A stretch of 64,000 nucleotides of DNA. Source: Bradyrhizobium nivariense (GTDB taxonomy: Bacteria > Pseudomonadota > Alphaproteobacteria > Rhizobiales > Xanthobacteraceae). A model generated the notes under the pieces. That model had not been told where the DNA came from. It ran no database searches and was given only the letters and a program-made list of their open reading frames with translations. This document shows, one piece after another, positions 1-9,395 of this stretch. Location of the stretch: positions 116,464 to 180,463 of the forward strand of contig NZ_JARVWW010000017.1 of assembly GCF_029846715.1 (NCBI RefSeq), given 5' to 3'. The position numbers were made by a program, and so were the translations under genes. Position 1 is the stretch's first letter. Each line of letters starts with the position of its first letter.

Positions 1-111
1 ATCAAGGCGGTTCCGGCACTATCCCACGACGTGGCGCTGGATTATGTGCTAACGGAATCGGACGTGTTCGATTTCCGGAGTTCTGAAGTTGCGCATTCTC
101 TTCGTGGGTGA
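1..111 (+). CDS. 5-formyltetrahydrofolate cyclo-ligase, C-terminal end (partial)
   Basis: Frame 1 is open from the left edge to a TGA at 109-111 and gives about 36 residues containing HDVALDYVLTE followed by DFRSS. This fits the C-terminal end of 5-formyl-THF cyclo-ligase, the ATP-dependent enzyme that converts 5-formyl-THF to 5,10-methenyl-THF in cytosolic one-carbon metabolism. The assignment rests on a short tail and on the next gene: the cyclo-ligase commonly lies just upstream of the YmdB-type phosphoesterase gene in rhizobia. The stop overlaps the next gene's start by 23 bases, which suggests translational coupling. The 5' end lies outside the window. Confidence 0.6.
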   Translation: MKAVPALSHDVALDYVLTESDVFDFRSSEVAHSLRG

Positions 112-913
112 TGTCGTCGGCCGTAGCGGCCGCAACGCCATCGCCGAATATCTGCCCGGCATGGTCAAGGACTGGTCGCTCGATTTCGTCGTCGTCAACG
201 GTGAGAATTCCGCCGGCGGCTTCGGCATCACGGAAGCGATCTATCAGGAGTTTCTCGACGCCGGCGCCGACGCGGTGACGCTCGGCAATCACTCCTGGGA
301 CCAGCGCGAAGCGCTTGTTTTCATCGAGCGCGCGGAGCGTTTGGTGCGGCCGGCGAACTATCCGCGCGGTACGCCCGGCCGCGGCGCCGCATTGGTCGAG
401 ACCAAGAACGGCAAGCACGCGCTCGTCGTCAACGCGCTCGGCCGCGTCTTCATGACCCCGTTCGACGATCCCTTCGCAGCCCTGGAGCGCGAGCTCGGCG
501 CCTGCCCGCTCGGCATTGCCGCGGACGCCATCGTCGTCGATTTCCATTGCGAGGCGACCAGCGAGAAGCAGGGCATCGGCTTCTTCTGCGACGGCCGCGC
601 CAGCCTCGTCGTCGGCACGCATACGCACGTGCCGACCGCCGACCACCAGATCCTGTCAGGCGGCACCGCCTACATGACCGACGCCGGCATGACCGGCGAT
701 TACGACTCCATCATCGGCATGCAGAAGGAAGAACCGCTGCGCCGGTTCACGTCGGGGATTCCCTCGGGCCGGTTCGAGCCGGCGGCGGGTGTCGCAACGC
801 TCAGTGGCGTCGCCGTGGAAACGGACGATGCGACGGGGCTTGCGCTGCGGATTGCACCGGTGCGCGCCGGCGGCCGGCTGGAGCCGACGACGCCGAAATT
901 CTGGCTGAGCTGA
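89..913 (+). CDS. YmdB-family metallophosphoesterase (TIGR00282)
   Basis: 274 residues. The protein opens with MRILFVGDVVGRSGR and has metal-binding motifs NGENSAGG, GNHSWD and GTHTHVPTAD, the pattern of the TIGR00282/YmdB family of dinuclear-metal phosphoesterases. Members hydrolyse cyclic mononucleotides or other phosphodiesters; the true substrate here is unknown. Length is normal for the family. The start is a TTG at 89-91, needed to keep the conserved N-terminal strand; it lies inside the end of the cyclo-ligase reading frame, so the two genes are probably coupled. No signal peptide or membrane segment is seen. The family call is firm, the cellular role is not. Confidence 0.88.
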   Translation: MRILFVGDVVGRSGRNAIAEYLPGMVKDWSLDFVVVNGENSAGGFGITEAIYQEFLDAGADAVTLGNHSWDQREALVFIERAERLVRPANYPRGTPGRGAALVETKNGKHALVVNALGRVFMTPFDDPFAALERELGACPLGIAADAIVVDFHCEATSEKQGIGFFCDGRASLVVGTHTHVPTADHQILSGGTAYMTDAGMTGDYDSIIGMQKEEPLRRFTSGIPSGRFEPAAGVATLSGVAVETDDATGLALRIAPVRAGGRLEPTTPKFWLS

Positions 914-932
914 ACGGTCGCACCACACACTC

Positions 933-1059
933 GGTGTCGTCCTGGCGAAAGCCAGGACCCATTACCAACGGCCGTAGTAATGGGCACATTCGTGGTCGAG
1001 GGCGTCGCGCCAAACAGGCCGTCGGGGTAATGGGTCCTGGCTTTCGCCAGGACGACACC
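933..1059. repeat. Inverted repeat of Bradyrhizobium intergenic type
   Basis: Two 34-base arms at 933-966 and 1026-1059 are near-perfect reverse complements separated by about 59 bases. Each arm also contains its own short hairpin (CCTGGCGAAAGCCAGG). It lies between two convergent genes, so the transcript could fold on either strand and help end transcription. I recognise this as a dispersed palindromic repeat type of Bradyrhizobium chromosomes; the terminator role is inference. Confidence 0.75.
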
Positions 1060-1064
1060 AGTGA

Positions 1065-2408
1065 TTATTCCGCCGTCTGCTCCCGCAACTCCGCCACGTC
1101 CTTCGCCGTCAGCTTCGAGCCCTTCGTCCCAAACCGCGCCGTGACGTAATTCGCGACCGCGGCGATCTCGTCGTCGCTATACGCATTGCCGAACGCGGGC
1201 ATCGACAGCGCGCCGTCGGGTGTGTGGCGCTTGGTGCCTGACAGCACGATCTGCGCGACGTTGGTGGCGGCGGGGTCGTTGACGGCCCAGGTGCCGGTCA
1301 GCGTTGCCGTCGGCGAGACCGGGCTCTCGCCGCTCCAGCCGTGGCAGCTGGCGCAGGCGCTGGCGAACACCTTCTTGCCGCGTGCATCCGCCGTGACGCC
1401 GTCCTTGTGCGAGGCGGGCGCGACCGGCGCCGTGGTTGCGGGCAGGTCGGTCGAAGGCACCGGCGGCACGCCGCGCAGATAGGCGACGATGCTTCGGATG
1501 TCTTCGGGGGCGAACTGGCTAAAGCTGTGATCGACCGCTTCGCCCATCGGACCCGACGCCGAGCCGTGGCCCGGCGCGTGGCCGAGCGAGAGATAGGAGA
1601 CCAGGTCCTCGTCGCGCCAGCTGCCAAGGCCGGTGGCCTTGTCGGAGGAGATGTTGAAGGCGCGCCAGCCGGCCGTGATCGCGCCGCCGAACTTCTTGCG
1701 GTTGTCGAGCGCAAAGCCGAGATTACGCGGCGTATGGCATTCGCCGCAATGCGCCAGCGCCTCCGCGAGATACGCGCCGCGATTCCACTCCGGGCTCTTC
1801 GACGCATCAGGCGCAAAGCGCGTGTCCGGATTGAACACGGCCGACCAGAACATCATCGCCCAGCGCTGGTTGAACGGGAAGGACAGCGTGTTCTCCGGCG
1901 GCTTCGCGCGTACTGCCGGCAGGCTGAACAGATAGGCCTTCACCGCCAGCACGTCCTCGTTCGTCATGGTGGTGTAGGACGTGTACGGCATCGCCGGATA
2001 GAGCCGGGCGCCGTCATGCCGCTTGCCGCGCTGGACGGCGTTGAGAAAATCCTGGTCGCTGTAATTGCCGATGCCGGTGTCCTTGTCCGGCGTGATGTTG
2101 GTGGAATAGAGCGTGCCGAACGGCAGCTTGAAGCCGAGCCCGCCGGCATACTCCTTCTCGCCCGGCTTGGTGTGGCAGACCATGCAGTCGGCCGCCTTCG
2201 CGAGATATTCGCCGCGCTCGATCAGGCTGGCCTTCTCGAGCTTCGCCGGCACGCCGGTCGGCTTGCCGGCACGGTAATCCGCCAGCGCAACCTTCGGGCC
2301 GCCCGCGAAGTCGAGCGGGCCGGGCCCGCGGATGATCCAGACGCCGAGCGCCACCACGACAATGGCGATCACGACCAGGCTTGTGAGGATACGCATCTTG
2401 CCGCTCAT
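1065..2408 (-). CDS. Triheme c-type cytochrome subunit of a molybdenum hydroxylase
   Basis: 447 residues. An N-terminal membrane segment (about residues 6-26) is followed by three heme-binding motifs, CMVCH (near residue 75), CGECH (near 220) and CASCH (near 350). This is the layout of membrane-anchored triheme cytochromes that carry electrons from periplasmic dehydrogenases to the respiratory chain. Its ATG overlaps the stop of the molybdopterin subunit gene (ATGA), so the three minus-strand genes form one operon. The likely job is to take electrons from the 2Fe-2S subunit. The dehydrogenase substrate cannot be read from the sequence. Confidence 0.88.
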   Translation of the reverse strand: MSGKMRILTSLVVIAIVVVALGVWIIRGPGPLDFAGGPKVALADYRAGKPTGVPAKLEKASLIERGEYLAKAADCMVCHTKPGEKEYAGGLGFKLPFGTLYSTNITPDKDTGIGNYSDQDFLNAVQRGKRHDGARLYPAMPYTSYTTMTNEDVLAVKAYLFSLPAVRAKPPENTLSFPFNQRWAMMFWSAVFNPDTRFAPDASKSPEWNRGAYLAEALAHCGECHTPRNLGFALDNRKKFGGAITAGWRAFNISSDKATGLGSWRDEDLVSYLSLGHAPGHGSASGPMGEAVDHSFSQFAPEDIRSIVAYLRGVPPVPSTDLPATTAPVAPASHKDGVTADARGKKVFASACASCHGWSGESPVSPTATLTGTWAVNDPAATNVAQIVLSGTKRHTPDGALSMPAFGNAYSDDEIAAVANYVTARFGTKGSKLTAKDVAELREQTAE

Positions 2409-4573
2409 GCCTTTTTCCCCGCAGCCAGCAATTTCCGGTCGATCGGCAGGCGCCGCAGCGCCACGCCGGTTGCCGCGTAAATCGCATTGCGCAGCGCCGG
2501 CGGTCCCGCCGTCGTGCCGGTCTCGCCAATTCCGCCCGGTGCCTCGCCGCTCTTGACGACGTGAACCTCGATCTTGGGCGTCTGATTGATTCGCAACATC
2601 CGGTAGTCATTGAAGTTGGATTGCTGGACGCGCCCCTTTTCGATGGTGATCTCGCCGTAGAGCGCGGCGGTAAGGCCGAAGATCAGCCCGCCCTCGACCT
2701 GAGCCACGATCGTATCGGGATTGACGGCAATGCCTGTATCCACCACCGAGGTCGCACGGCGCAGATTGACCTCGCCTTGCTCGTCGACCTCCGCTTCCAC
2801 GACGGTGGCGATGAAACTCCCGAAGGACGGCTGCAGGCACACGCCGCGCCCGACGCGCGCCGGCAACGGTTGATCCCAATTGGCCTTTTCTGCCGCGAGA
2901 TTGAGGACGGACAGGAAGCGCGGCTGATTGGCCAGCATTCCACGGCGAAACTCGACGGGGTCCTTGCCGGCCTTGCGCGCCAGTTCGTCCACGAAGCATT
3001 CGGCGGCAAACACGTTGTTGTTGGGGCCGACCCCGCGCCAGAACCCGGTCGGGATCGCCGGCGGTTCGGCCCGCACAAATTCGACGTGGAAGTTCGGGAT
3101 CTCGTAGGGCACGTCGGTGGCGCTGTCGATCGCGTCGATATCGATGCCCTTCTGGAACGCCGGCGGCAGCCAGCGCGCGATGATCGCAGCGCCGGCGATC
3201 TTGTATTTCCAGCTGGCGATCTTGCCGTTGGACAGGGTCGCTGCGATCGTGTCGCGATAGACCGGTCGATAGACGTCGTGCTGAATGTCTTCCTCGCGGG
3301 TCCACACCACCTTGACCGGCCCGTCGACCTGCTTGGCGATGCGAACGGCCGCGACCACCATGTCGGGCTCGAGCTTGCGGCCGAAGCCGCCACCGAGCAG
3401 GTGCTGGTTGACGGTCACCTTCTCGACCGGGAGTCCGGCGGCCTTGGCCGCCTCCGACTGCACGCGCGCCATGATCTGCGTTCCGGTCCAGATTTCGCAG
3501 GAGTCGGGCTTGCAATGCACCGTGGCGTTCAACGGCTCCATCGTTGCATGCGCCAGGAATGGCAGCTCGAACGAAGCCTCGATCTTTTCGCCGGAGGCGA
3601 GGCCCTTGGTGATGTCGCCGGTGGATTTGGCGACCACGCCGTCCTTTGCGCTGGCGGCGCGCAAATCGTCCCAGATCGCTTTCGAATCGATCTTCGCGTT
3701 CGGTCCCTCGTTCCACTCGATGTCGAGCGCGTCCAGGCCTTTCTTCGCCGCCCACATGTGATCGCCGACGACGGCAACGAGATCGTCGAGCACGACGATC
3801 TGCCGCACGCCCGGAATCTTCTTGGCGGCACGGTCATCGACCTTGCCGACCTTGCCCCCGAAAACCGGGCACTGCGCTAGCGTTGCGAACTTCATGTTCG
3901 GCACGATGGCGTCGATGCCGTAGACCGCCTTGCCGTTGACCTTCTCGGGCGTGTCGAGCCGCTTGAACGGCTGGCCGATATAGACGAAATCCTTGGGGTC
4001 CTTGAGCGGGACGTCCTTGGGCGGCGTCTGGCCGCTTGCGGCAGCCGCAAGCGCGCCATAGGCAAGCGTCCGGCCGCTCGCCTTGTGGGTCACCTCACCC
4101 TTCGAGGTCGTGCAACTGGCGGGATCGACGCCCCATTGCGCGGCCGCAGCCTGCACCAGCATGGCGCGCGCACTGGCGCCGGCATCGCGCAGCGGCTTCC
4201 AGAACGCTCGGACCGACGTGGAGCCTCCGGTCGCCTGAATGATGAAAATGGGATTGCCGTAAAGCTTCTCGTTGGCGGGTGCGTGCAGCAGTTGGACCTT
4301 CGCCCAGTCGGCGTCGAGCTCCTCTGCCAGGATCATTGAGACCGCGGTGTAGATTCCCTGTCCCATCTCGACTTGCGGCATCACCAGCGTCGTCAGACCT
4401 TCCGGGTCGATGCGGATGAAGGCGTTGGGCGCGAACTTCCCATCGGTCGCGTCAGGCGGCTGCACCGGCTCGTTCGCGGCGGCGCGCAGCGGCAGATGGA
4501 AGGCGAGCAGAAAGCCCGTGGCGAGGCCGCCGGTCAGAAGCGTGCGGCGGGAGACGCTGCTATGTGCGATCAT
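2405..4573 (-). CDS. Molybdopterin-binding subunit of a xanthine dehydrogenase/isoquinoline oxidoreductase-type hydroxylase
   Basis: 722 residues. It starts with a Tat-type signal (SRRTLLTGG then a hydrophobic stretch), so the folded cofactor enzyme is probably exported to the periplasm. The body carries molybdopterin-binding motifs of the IorB/aldehyde dehydrogenase group, including LGGGFGRK, FWRGVGPNNN and a C-terminal GIGETGTTAGPPA. These enzymes hydroxylate N-heterocycles or oxidise aldehydes. I chose the ATG at 4573 because GAGGT lies 6 bases upstream; an in-frame GTG at 4585 overlaps the previous stop and has no such site. Partners are the 2Fe-2S subunit upstream and the cytochrome downstream. 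The substrate is unknown. Confidence 0.9.
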   Translation of the reverse strand: MIAHSSVSRRTLLTGGLATGFLLAFHLPLRAAANEPVQPPDATDGKFAPNAFIRIDPEGLTTLVMPQVEMGQGIYTAVSMILAEELDADWAKVQLLHAPANEKLYGNPIFIIQATGGSTSVRAFWKPLRDAGASARAMLVQAAAAQWGVDPASCTTSKGEVTHKASGRTLAYGALAAAASGQTPPKDVPLKDPKDFVYIGQPFKRLDTPEKVNGKAVYGIDAIVPNMKFATLAQCPVFGGKVGKVDDRAAKKIPGVRQIVVLDDLVAVVGDHMWAAKKGLDALDIEWNEGPNAKIDSKAIWDDLRAASAKDGVVAKSTGDITKGLASGEKIEASFELPFLAHATMEPLNATVHCKPDSCEIWTGTQIMARVQSEAAKAAGLPVEKVTVNQHLLGGGFGRKLEPDMVVAAVRIAKQVDGPVKVVWTREEDIQHDVYRPVYRDTIAATLSNGKIASWKYKIAGAAIIARWLPPAFQKGIDIDAIDSATDVPYEIPNFHVEFVRAEPPAIPTGFWRGVGPNNNVFAAECFVDELARKAGKDPVEFRRGMLANQPRFLSVLNLAAEKANWDQPLPARVGRGVCLQPSFGSFIATVVEAEVDEQGEVNLRRATSVVDTGIAVNPDTIVAQVEGGLIFGLTAALYGEITIEKGRVQQSNFNDYRMLRINQTPKIEVHVVKSGEAPGGIGETGTTAGPPALRNAIYAATGVALRRLPIDRKLLAAGKKA

Positions 4574-4581
4574 GGCGGACC

Positions 4582-5046
4582 TCACGACTGCCGGCCGGAG
4601 GCGGCCTGCTTGATGGCCTCGCGGATGCGCACATAGGTGCCGCAGCGGCAGATGTTGCCGGCCATCGCGGCGTCGATGTCGGAATCGTCAGGGCTGGGCG
4701 TTGCCGCCAGCAGTGCCGCGGCCGACATGATCTGGCCGGACTGGCAGTAGCCGCACTGGATCACTTCGAGATCGAGCCAGGCCTTCTGCACCTTCGCGCC
4801 CGCCGGCGTGCTGCCGACATGCTCGATCGTGGTGATGGCGCGGTTCGCGACCGCGCTGACCGGCAATACGCAGGAGCGCACTGCCTTGCCGTCGACGTGC
4901 ACGGTGCAGGCGCCGCACTGCGCGATGCCGCAGCCGAACTTGGTGCCGGTCATGCCGAGGACGTCGCGCAGCACCCACAGCAGCGGCATTTCAGGTGGCG
5001 CGTCGAAGGATTTCGTTTCGCCGTTGATGGTGAGAACAGTTGCCAT
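4582..5046 (-). CDS. 2Fe-2S subunit of the molybdenum hydroxylase
   Basis: 154 residues. Two 2Fe-2S binding sets are visible: CGIAQCGAC plus a later Cys for the plant-type ferredoxin cluster, and CGYCQSGQ with CRCGTY for the four-helix cluster. This is the small electron-transfer subunit (IorA/CoxS type) that passes electrons from molybdopterin to the cytochrome. No signal peptide is present, so it probably crosses the membrane bound to its Tat-carrying partner. An in-frame ATG at 5052 directly abuts AAGGGG, leaving no spacing, so the ATG at 5046 is the better start. It is the first gene of the three-gene operon. Confidence 0.9.
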   Translation of the reverse strand: MATVLTINGETKSFDAPPEMPLLWVLRDVLGMTGTKFGCGIAQCGACTVHVDGKAVRSCVLPVSAVANRAITTIEHVGSTPAGAKVQKAWLDLEVIQCGYCQSGQIMSAAALLAATPSPDDSDIDAAMAGNICRCGTYVRIREAIKQAASGRQS

Positions 5047-5819
5047 ATGCATCCCCTTGCTCGCTCGATCGCTTACGGCGATCTAGTCAGCGAATTTGCG
5101 CGCGACAATAATCATACCGATGCGAAACGATGAAGCGTCGAAGTTTTCTGCGATGCATATTTGCGCAGCGAGCGCGTCAGGCCATGACGTTCACGAATTT
5201 GTGCGGCGATCGCTGCTGTGATTTTGGGCTAATTGATATGATAACCGTCATTTTCTGACGTATTTTCTTCAGTTCCGCCGTTGCTCGGCGCACATGGCCG
5301 TGCGAACTCGCAAAATCATGCGATGACGAAAGTCGTGCGATTATGGAAGTCGATCGACGGCGCGGATTATCGCATATGAGCTCGGCGGGGTCTGAGCGAG
5401 CGCCTCGTCCTTCGAGACGACCGCTTCGCGGCCTCCTCAGGATGAGGCTGACTGGCAGCTGTGCCTGTCGAAATTGCTGCCACATACTCCGTCCTCATCC
5501 TGAGCCGCCGGAGGCGGGCGTCTCGAAGGACGGCCGCAGGGGAGATTCGCAACGCGGGTAAGAACGATGGCGCCGGCAGATGCTGACTCACTCGCGTGAG
5601 GGGTCTGACTCTTTATATGCGCAGCTTCGGAATAATAGCAGTATACGCCTGTTTTGCCCGACGGCGCAACGGCCGCACGAGGCGCCTAGATCGACGGCTT
5701 CATCAGGCGCTTAAGCCATTGATTCCGCTCGCCCCGGCTACTGTGCATGGGGTTGTTTTCGAGCTTTTTGATTCAGGGACGTCATAGCGCCGTCGCAGTA
5801 GGCGCGTCGCGACGGCCCG
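5047..5819. other. Intergenic region between the hydroxylase operon and the first chemotaxis gene
   Basis: No convincing gene. The part near 5047-5350 should hold the hydroxylase operon promoter but I see no clear motif. The middle holds a large inverted repeat, listed separately. Confidence 0.5.
5406..5533. repeat. Inverted repeat of the CTCATCCTGAG family
   Basis: Arms at 5406-5446 and 5494-5533 are imperfect reverse complements. Both contain the CATCCTGAG core and the CGTCTCGAAGGACG edge typical of a dispersed palindromic element in Bradyrhizobium genomes. It could form a long cruciform or hairpin. It lies in a non-coding space with no gene of its own. Confidence 0.7.
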
Positions 5820-7244
5820 TCAGCTCTGCCGAAAGCCCATCCGGAAGGCGCCCCAGTGCTTGCCGCGGATCATGATCGGCGAAGACAGATCCTTCATCAG
5901 CACGAACTGCCCGCCGCCCATGTCGCGGCGATAGGTCTGGAGCAGGAACGGCTTGGTGTTGGCAGCGACCTTCTTCACTGCGCGATCGGTGAACAGGCGG
6001 CGGTTGCGGCAATTGGCGTTATTCCAGACCGGGTCCTTGCCCTGCGGCAGGCGGTAGTTCGGGTTGTGCGTCGGCAGATAGCCGCCCTTGGCCCAGGCGA
6101 CGCAGAACACGATCCGGGAATCGGATTTCTGGATCGGATCCTGGATCGCGGGCAGCAGGCGGTCGGTGAACTCGACATAGTTGGTGTTGTACTGCTTGGG
6201 ATCGCTGCCGAAGATTTCCCGGTAGTTCTCGTCCATGAGCTGGTCGAGCGTGATCTCGCCGCGGTCGATTGCGGCTTCGAACTCGGCCGAGATCCGCTTT
6301 GCGGTCTCGACGACGACGCGGATCAGCGGCGCATCGGATGTCTCCACGCCGCTGTCGGCGATCAGTGCGATCAGGCCTTCAGACGTGTCGAGCAGTTTTG
6401 TCACGCGCTGATCGGCGTTCTTGAGGTCGCGCGAGGAGAGGTCGACGCCCTTGGCAAGCTCGTTGAGCTCGCTGATGACGGTGTCGCAGTGTCCGAGATT
6501 GGAGGTCGCCGCGCGTGTGACGCTGCCGATTTCCGCTTCCACGGAGGCGAAGCCCTGCTGGACCCGCGAGATGATGCCGGAGATCTGCTGGGCGCCTTCG
6601 CCGGCAGTCTTTGCGCGCTGCGATGCGTCGCTGCTCTCCCCGATCAGGCCTTCGATCTGGCCGTCGAGATCGCGTACGGTATCGGAGATCTGATGCGTGG
6701 CCCGGCGGGTGGCTTCCGCGAGGTTCTTCACCTCGCTCGCGACCACGGCGAAGCCGCGGCCGGCATTGCCGGCGCGTGCCGCCTCGATGGTGGCGTTGAG
6801 CGCGAGCAGATTGGTCTGCTTCGCGATCGCCTCGATCGAGCCGGACACCTTTGCCACCTGCGCCAGCGCCGAGCCGACGGCGCTCAAGCGCGCCTCGATC
6901 CGCTCCACCGCCGCCACGAGCTCGGAGATGTGGCTCACCGCGGCGTCGACTGCGCCGCGCGACTGCGCGATCTCGCCGACCGCCGCTGACGTGGTCGATT
7001 GCACCGCCTGTGAGGCATTGGCGATGTCGTGGTTGGCCGAGACCATCGTCTCGGCGGTTTCCTGGAGGTGATGGAACCGTTCTGACTGGTTCGCGACGCG
7101 GTTTGCGACTTCCTGGACGTTGCCGGCGATGTCGGCGAGTTCCACGCCGAGGCCGCCGATGCGGTCCGCGAGCTGATCAATCAGCCGTTCGGCAAGTGTT
7201 CGGTTGGAGTCGGTGTCCAGTACTGCAAGTTGTACGACGGACAT
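5820..7244 (-). CDS. Soluble methyl-accepting chemotaxis protein with C-terminal sensor-like module
   Basis: 474 residues and no membrane segment. Residues of about 20-290 are a long heptad-rich coiled coil with the receptor hairpin tip (near IEAIAKQTNLLALNATIEAA) that binds CheW/CheA. The C-terminal 160 residues form a separate domain with NRRLFTDRA, RDMGGGQ and GKHWGAFRMGF, repeated in the next receptor gene. The layout, with signalling half first and sensor module last, fits a cytoplasmic receptor. The signal sensed is unknown. It lies about 200 bases downstream of the second receptor gene in the same direction. Confidence 0.88.
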   Translation of the reverse strand: MSVVQLAVLDTDSNRTLAERLIDQLADRIGGLGVELADIAGNVQEVANRVANQSERFHHLQETAETMVSANHDIANASQAVQSTTSAAVGEIAQSRGAVDAAVSHISELVAAVERIEARLSAVGSALAQVAKVSGSIEAIAKQTNLLALNATIEAARAGNAGRGFAVVASEVKNLAEATRRATHQISDTVRDLDGQIEGLIGESSDASQRAKTAGEGAQQISGIISRVQQGFASVEAEIGSVTRAATSNLGHCDTVISELNELAKGVDLSSRDLKNADQRVTKLLDTSEGLIALIADSGVETSDAPLIRVVVETAKRISAEFEAAIDRGEITLDQLMDENYREIFGSDPKQYNTNYVEFTDRLLPAIQDPIQKSDSRIVFCVAWAKGGYLPTHNPNYRLPQGKDPVWNNANCRNRRLFTDRAVKKVAANTKPFLLQTYRRDMGGGQFVLMKDLSSPIMIRGKHWGAFRMGFRQS

Positions 7245-7440
7245 GTCTTGAGAGTCCTCCAGTCAGAGCCGTTCGCCGGCTCTCCGCGGCATTCCCATTC
7301 CAATTCCAATTCCAACTCTAAAAGATGATTCGCGGCCGATGTCTTGCCTGAGCGTGCACTCAGGCGCAATTCGCGCCTTAGCTCTGTGGTTTGGGTATGA
7401 CCTTGCCGAAAAGCCGCTGCACACTTTTTCGGATCATGTC

Positions 7441-9189
7441 CTAGAGCTTGTAAGCCGTGCGAAATCCGCCCCAGTGCCGGCCCTGCACGCGGATCGGGAC
7501 GTCGATCTCGCGCATCATCACCGTATTTCCGTTGCCCATGTCGCGCGCATAGCTCTGGACCAGATACGAGCGCAGGTTGTGCGCAGCCGCCAACCCCGCC
7601 GGATCGTTGAAGATCCGCCGGTTGCGGCTGTTGGCCGTGTTCCAGGCGGCATCGCCCGGCCGCTGCGGATGCGAATAGATCCTGTTATGCACTGGCAGGA
7701 AGCCGTTGCGATCGACCATGGCGCAGAACGCCATGCGCTGGTCCTTCGCCAGAAAGGCTTCCTGGAACGGCGGCAGCGCGCGGTCGGCCCAGTCCAGATA
7801 TCTGGTGCGGTATTGCTGCGGATTGGTTCCGGCGATTTCGGCATAATCGGCGTCGAAGAGGTCGGTGATCCCGACATCGCCGCGTGCGACCGCCTGCTCG
7901 AAGATCCCGGTCAGCGCGTTACCCGCCTCCATGGCACGGGTGACGAACTCCGTGTTTTCTTCGTGGATCGACCAGAGCCTGTCCTCGATCTTCTCGTTGA
8001 GGACGGCATCGGGATTGACGAATTGCGCGCGGGCGCCGGCCTTGGATTGCTCGACCACGCGCAGCCGGCAGGCCCCGACGTCTTCGAGGGTGCCTTCAAT
8101 CATCGCTTGCGGTGCAAGGCGGGCCGCGTCCGCGCCGCCGATCAGCACGCCGTCCATCGATATCTCGTAGACCGGCAGCATCCCGCGGGCGGTTTCGAGC
8201 TTGAGATGGCAGGGCAGCCGCTCGGTCTTGCGGCGGTCGTCATGCTCGCTCTGGCGGAGCAGCACGGCGCAGCGCGATTTCAGTTTCTGTGCGAAGGCGG
8301 TCACGGCCTTGCCGGCGCTGGCGACGTTCTCGCCGTGGGTCTCCGCCGCCTTGGTCGCAGCATCGATCTCGGCTGCGCTTTCGCCGACCGAGACGATGAA
8401 TTCCGACGCACTTGTCGCGTTGCCGGAGACTTCGCTGGTGGTGGCGTTCTGTTCGGCGACCGCGCCGTTGACGGTCTCGAATACCGGGCGGATCGCCTCG
8501 ATCGCCTGCGAGATGCGGTGCACCGCATCCGCGGAGCCGGCGGCGTCGCGCTGGAGCGCGTCGATCTTCCTGGTGATCTCCTCCGTCGCGCCCTGGGTCT
8601 GCACCGCGAGTGCCTTGACCTCGGTGGCGACGACCGCAAAGCCTTTTCCCGCAGCGCCCGCGCGCGCGGCCTCGATGGTCGAGTTGAGAGCGAGCAGCGT
8701 CGTCTGCCGCGCGATCTGCGCGATCAGATTGACCACGTTGCCGATGGCGGCCGAGGATTCGCGCAAGCGATCGACATTGGCGCGGGCTTCCTGCGCCGCT
8801 GCGCTGGCCTCGTCGGCGAGCTTGCCGGCCTCGCGAACCTGCGCCCCGATGCCCAGCGCCGACTGGGTGAATTTGTCGGCGGCGTGGGCGAAGGTGGAGG
8901 CGTTCGATTGCGCGGCGTTGGTCCGGCCGGCCAGGGCGTCGGTGCGGTCGCGGATGGCGGCAAGGGTCGTGGCGGTCGCCTCGGCGCCGCCGGCCATCGA
9001 ATTGGCGGCGCGCTCGAGCTGGCGAATCATCGCTCCCAGCTCGAGTTCCAGCAGTTCCAGGATTTCCTTGGCAGAATCGCCTTCGACGGCCCCGGCAGGC
9101 TCGGAATTGGCCACCGGCTGCGCAGCCTGCGGGGCTGCCGCAGCTGCGGCCATGTCCGGCAGATGCTTCCGAAATAGTCCGAACGCCAT
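7441..9189 (-). CDS. Soluble methyl-accepting chemotaxis protein with PilZ domain
   Basis: About 582 residues from the ATG at 9189. Residues of about 30-300 are the coiled-coil signalling region with the tip motif QTTLLALNSTIEAARAG. It is followed by a PilZ-like segment starting RRKTERLP, whose spaced arginines fit the RxxxR c-di-GMP contact, and by ISMDGVLIGG. The last 160 residues match the module of the neighbouring receptor (NRRIFNDPA, RDMGNGN, GRHWGGFRTAY). This suggests a cytoplasmic receptor that joins c-di-GMP input to chemotaxis signalling. An upstream in-frame ATG at 9267 is possible. Confidence 0.85.
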   Translation of the reverse strand: MAFGLFRKHLPDMAAAAAAPQAAQPVANSEPAGAVEGDSAKEILELLELELGAMIRQLERAANSMAGGAEATATTLAAIRDRTDALAGRTNAAQSNASTFAHAADKFTQSALGIGAQVREAGKLADEASAAAQEARANVDRLRESSAAIGNVVNLIAQIARQTTLLALNSTIEAARAGAAGKGFAVVATEVKALAVQTQGATEEITRKIDALQRDAAGSADAVHRISQAIEAIRPVFETVNGAVAEQNATTSEVSGNATSASEFIVSVGESAAEIDAATKAAETHGENVASAGKAVTAFAQKLKSRCAVLLRQSEHDDRRKTERLPCHLKLETARGMLPVYEISMDGVLIGGADAARLAPQAMIEGTLEDVGACRLRVVEQSKAGARAQFVNPDAVLNEKIEDRLWSIHEENTEFVTRAMEAGNALTGIFEQAVARGDVGITDLFDADYAEIAGTNPQQYRTRYLDWADRALPPFQEAFLAKDQRMAFCAMVDRNGFLPVHNRIYSHPQRPGDAAWNTANSRNRRIFNDPAGLAAAHNLRSYLVQSYARDMGNGNTVMMREIDVPIRVQGRHWGGFRTAYKL

Positions 9190-9395
9190 CAGGTCTCTCT
9201 TGTCGGGGAACGGTCGGACGCTATTTTCGCAGGCTGGAATGAAATCAGGGTTAACGATGCCTGACATCTAGGCACGGGCCAGTACGGTGTTACCTTAAAG
9301 TCGTAGAGCCTCTTTCTTTCCAGTGGGGTGGCGGCCTATAAGGCCGCGCTTCCCACGCTCACCTTGGCGCACGATTCCGCTAGAGAAGATCACGC

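Noticed and set aside
1341..2480. Long plus-strand frame antisense to the cytochrome gene
   Set aside because: It is a shadow of a GC-rich gene; the minus strand has three heme motifs and operon overlaps.
7339..9177. 612-codon plus-strand frame antisense to the PilZ receptor
   Set aside because: It mirrors the receptor gene's codon structure and shows no family features.
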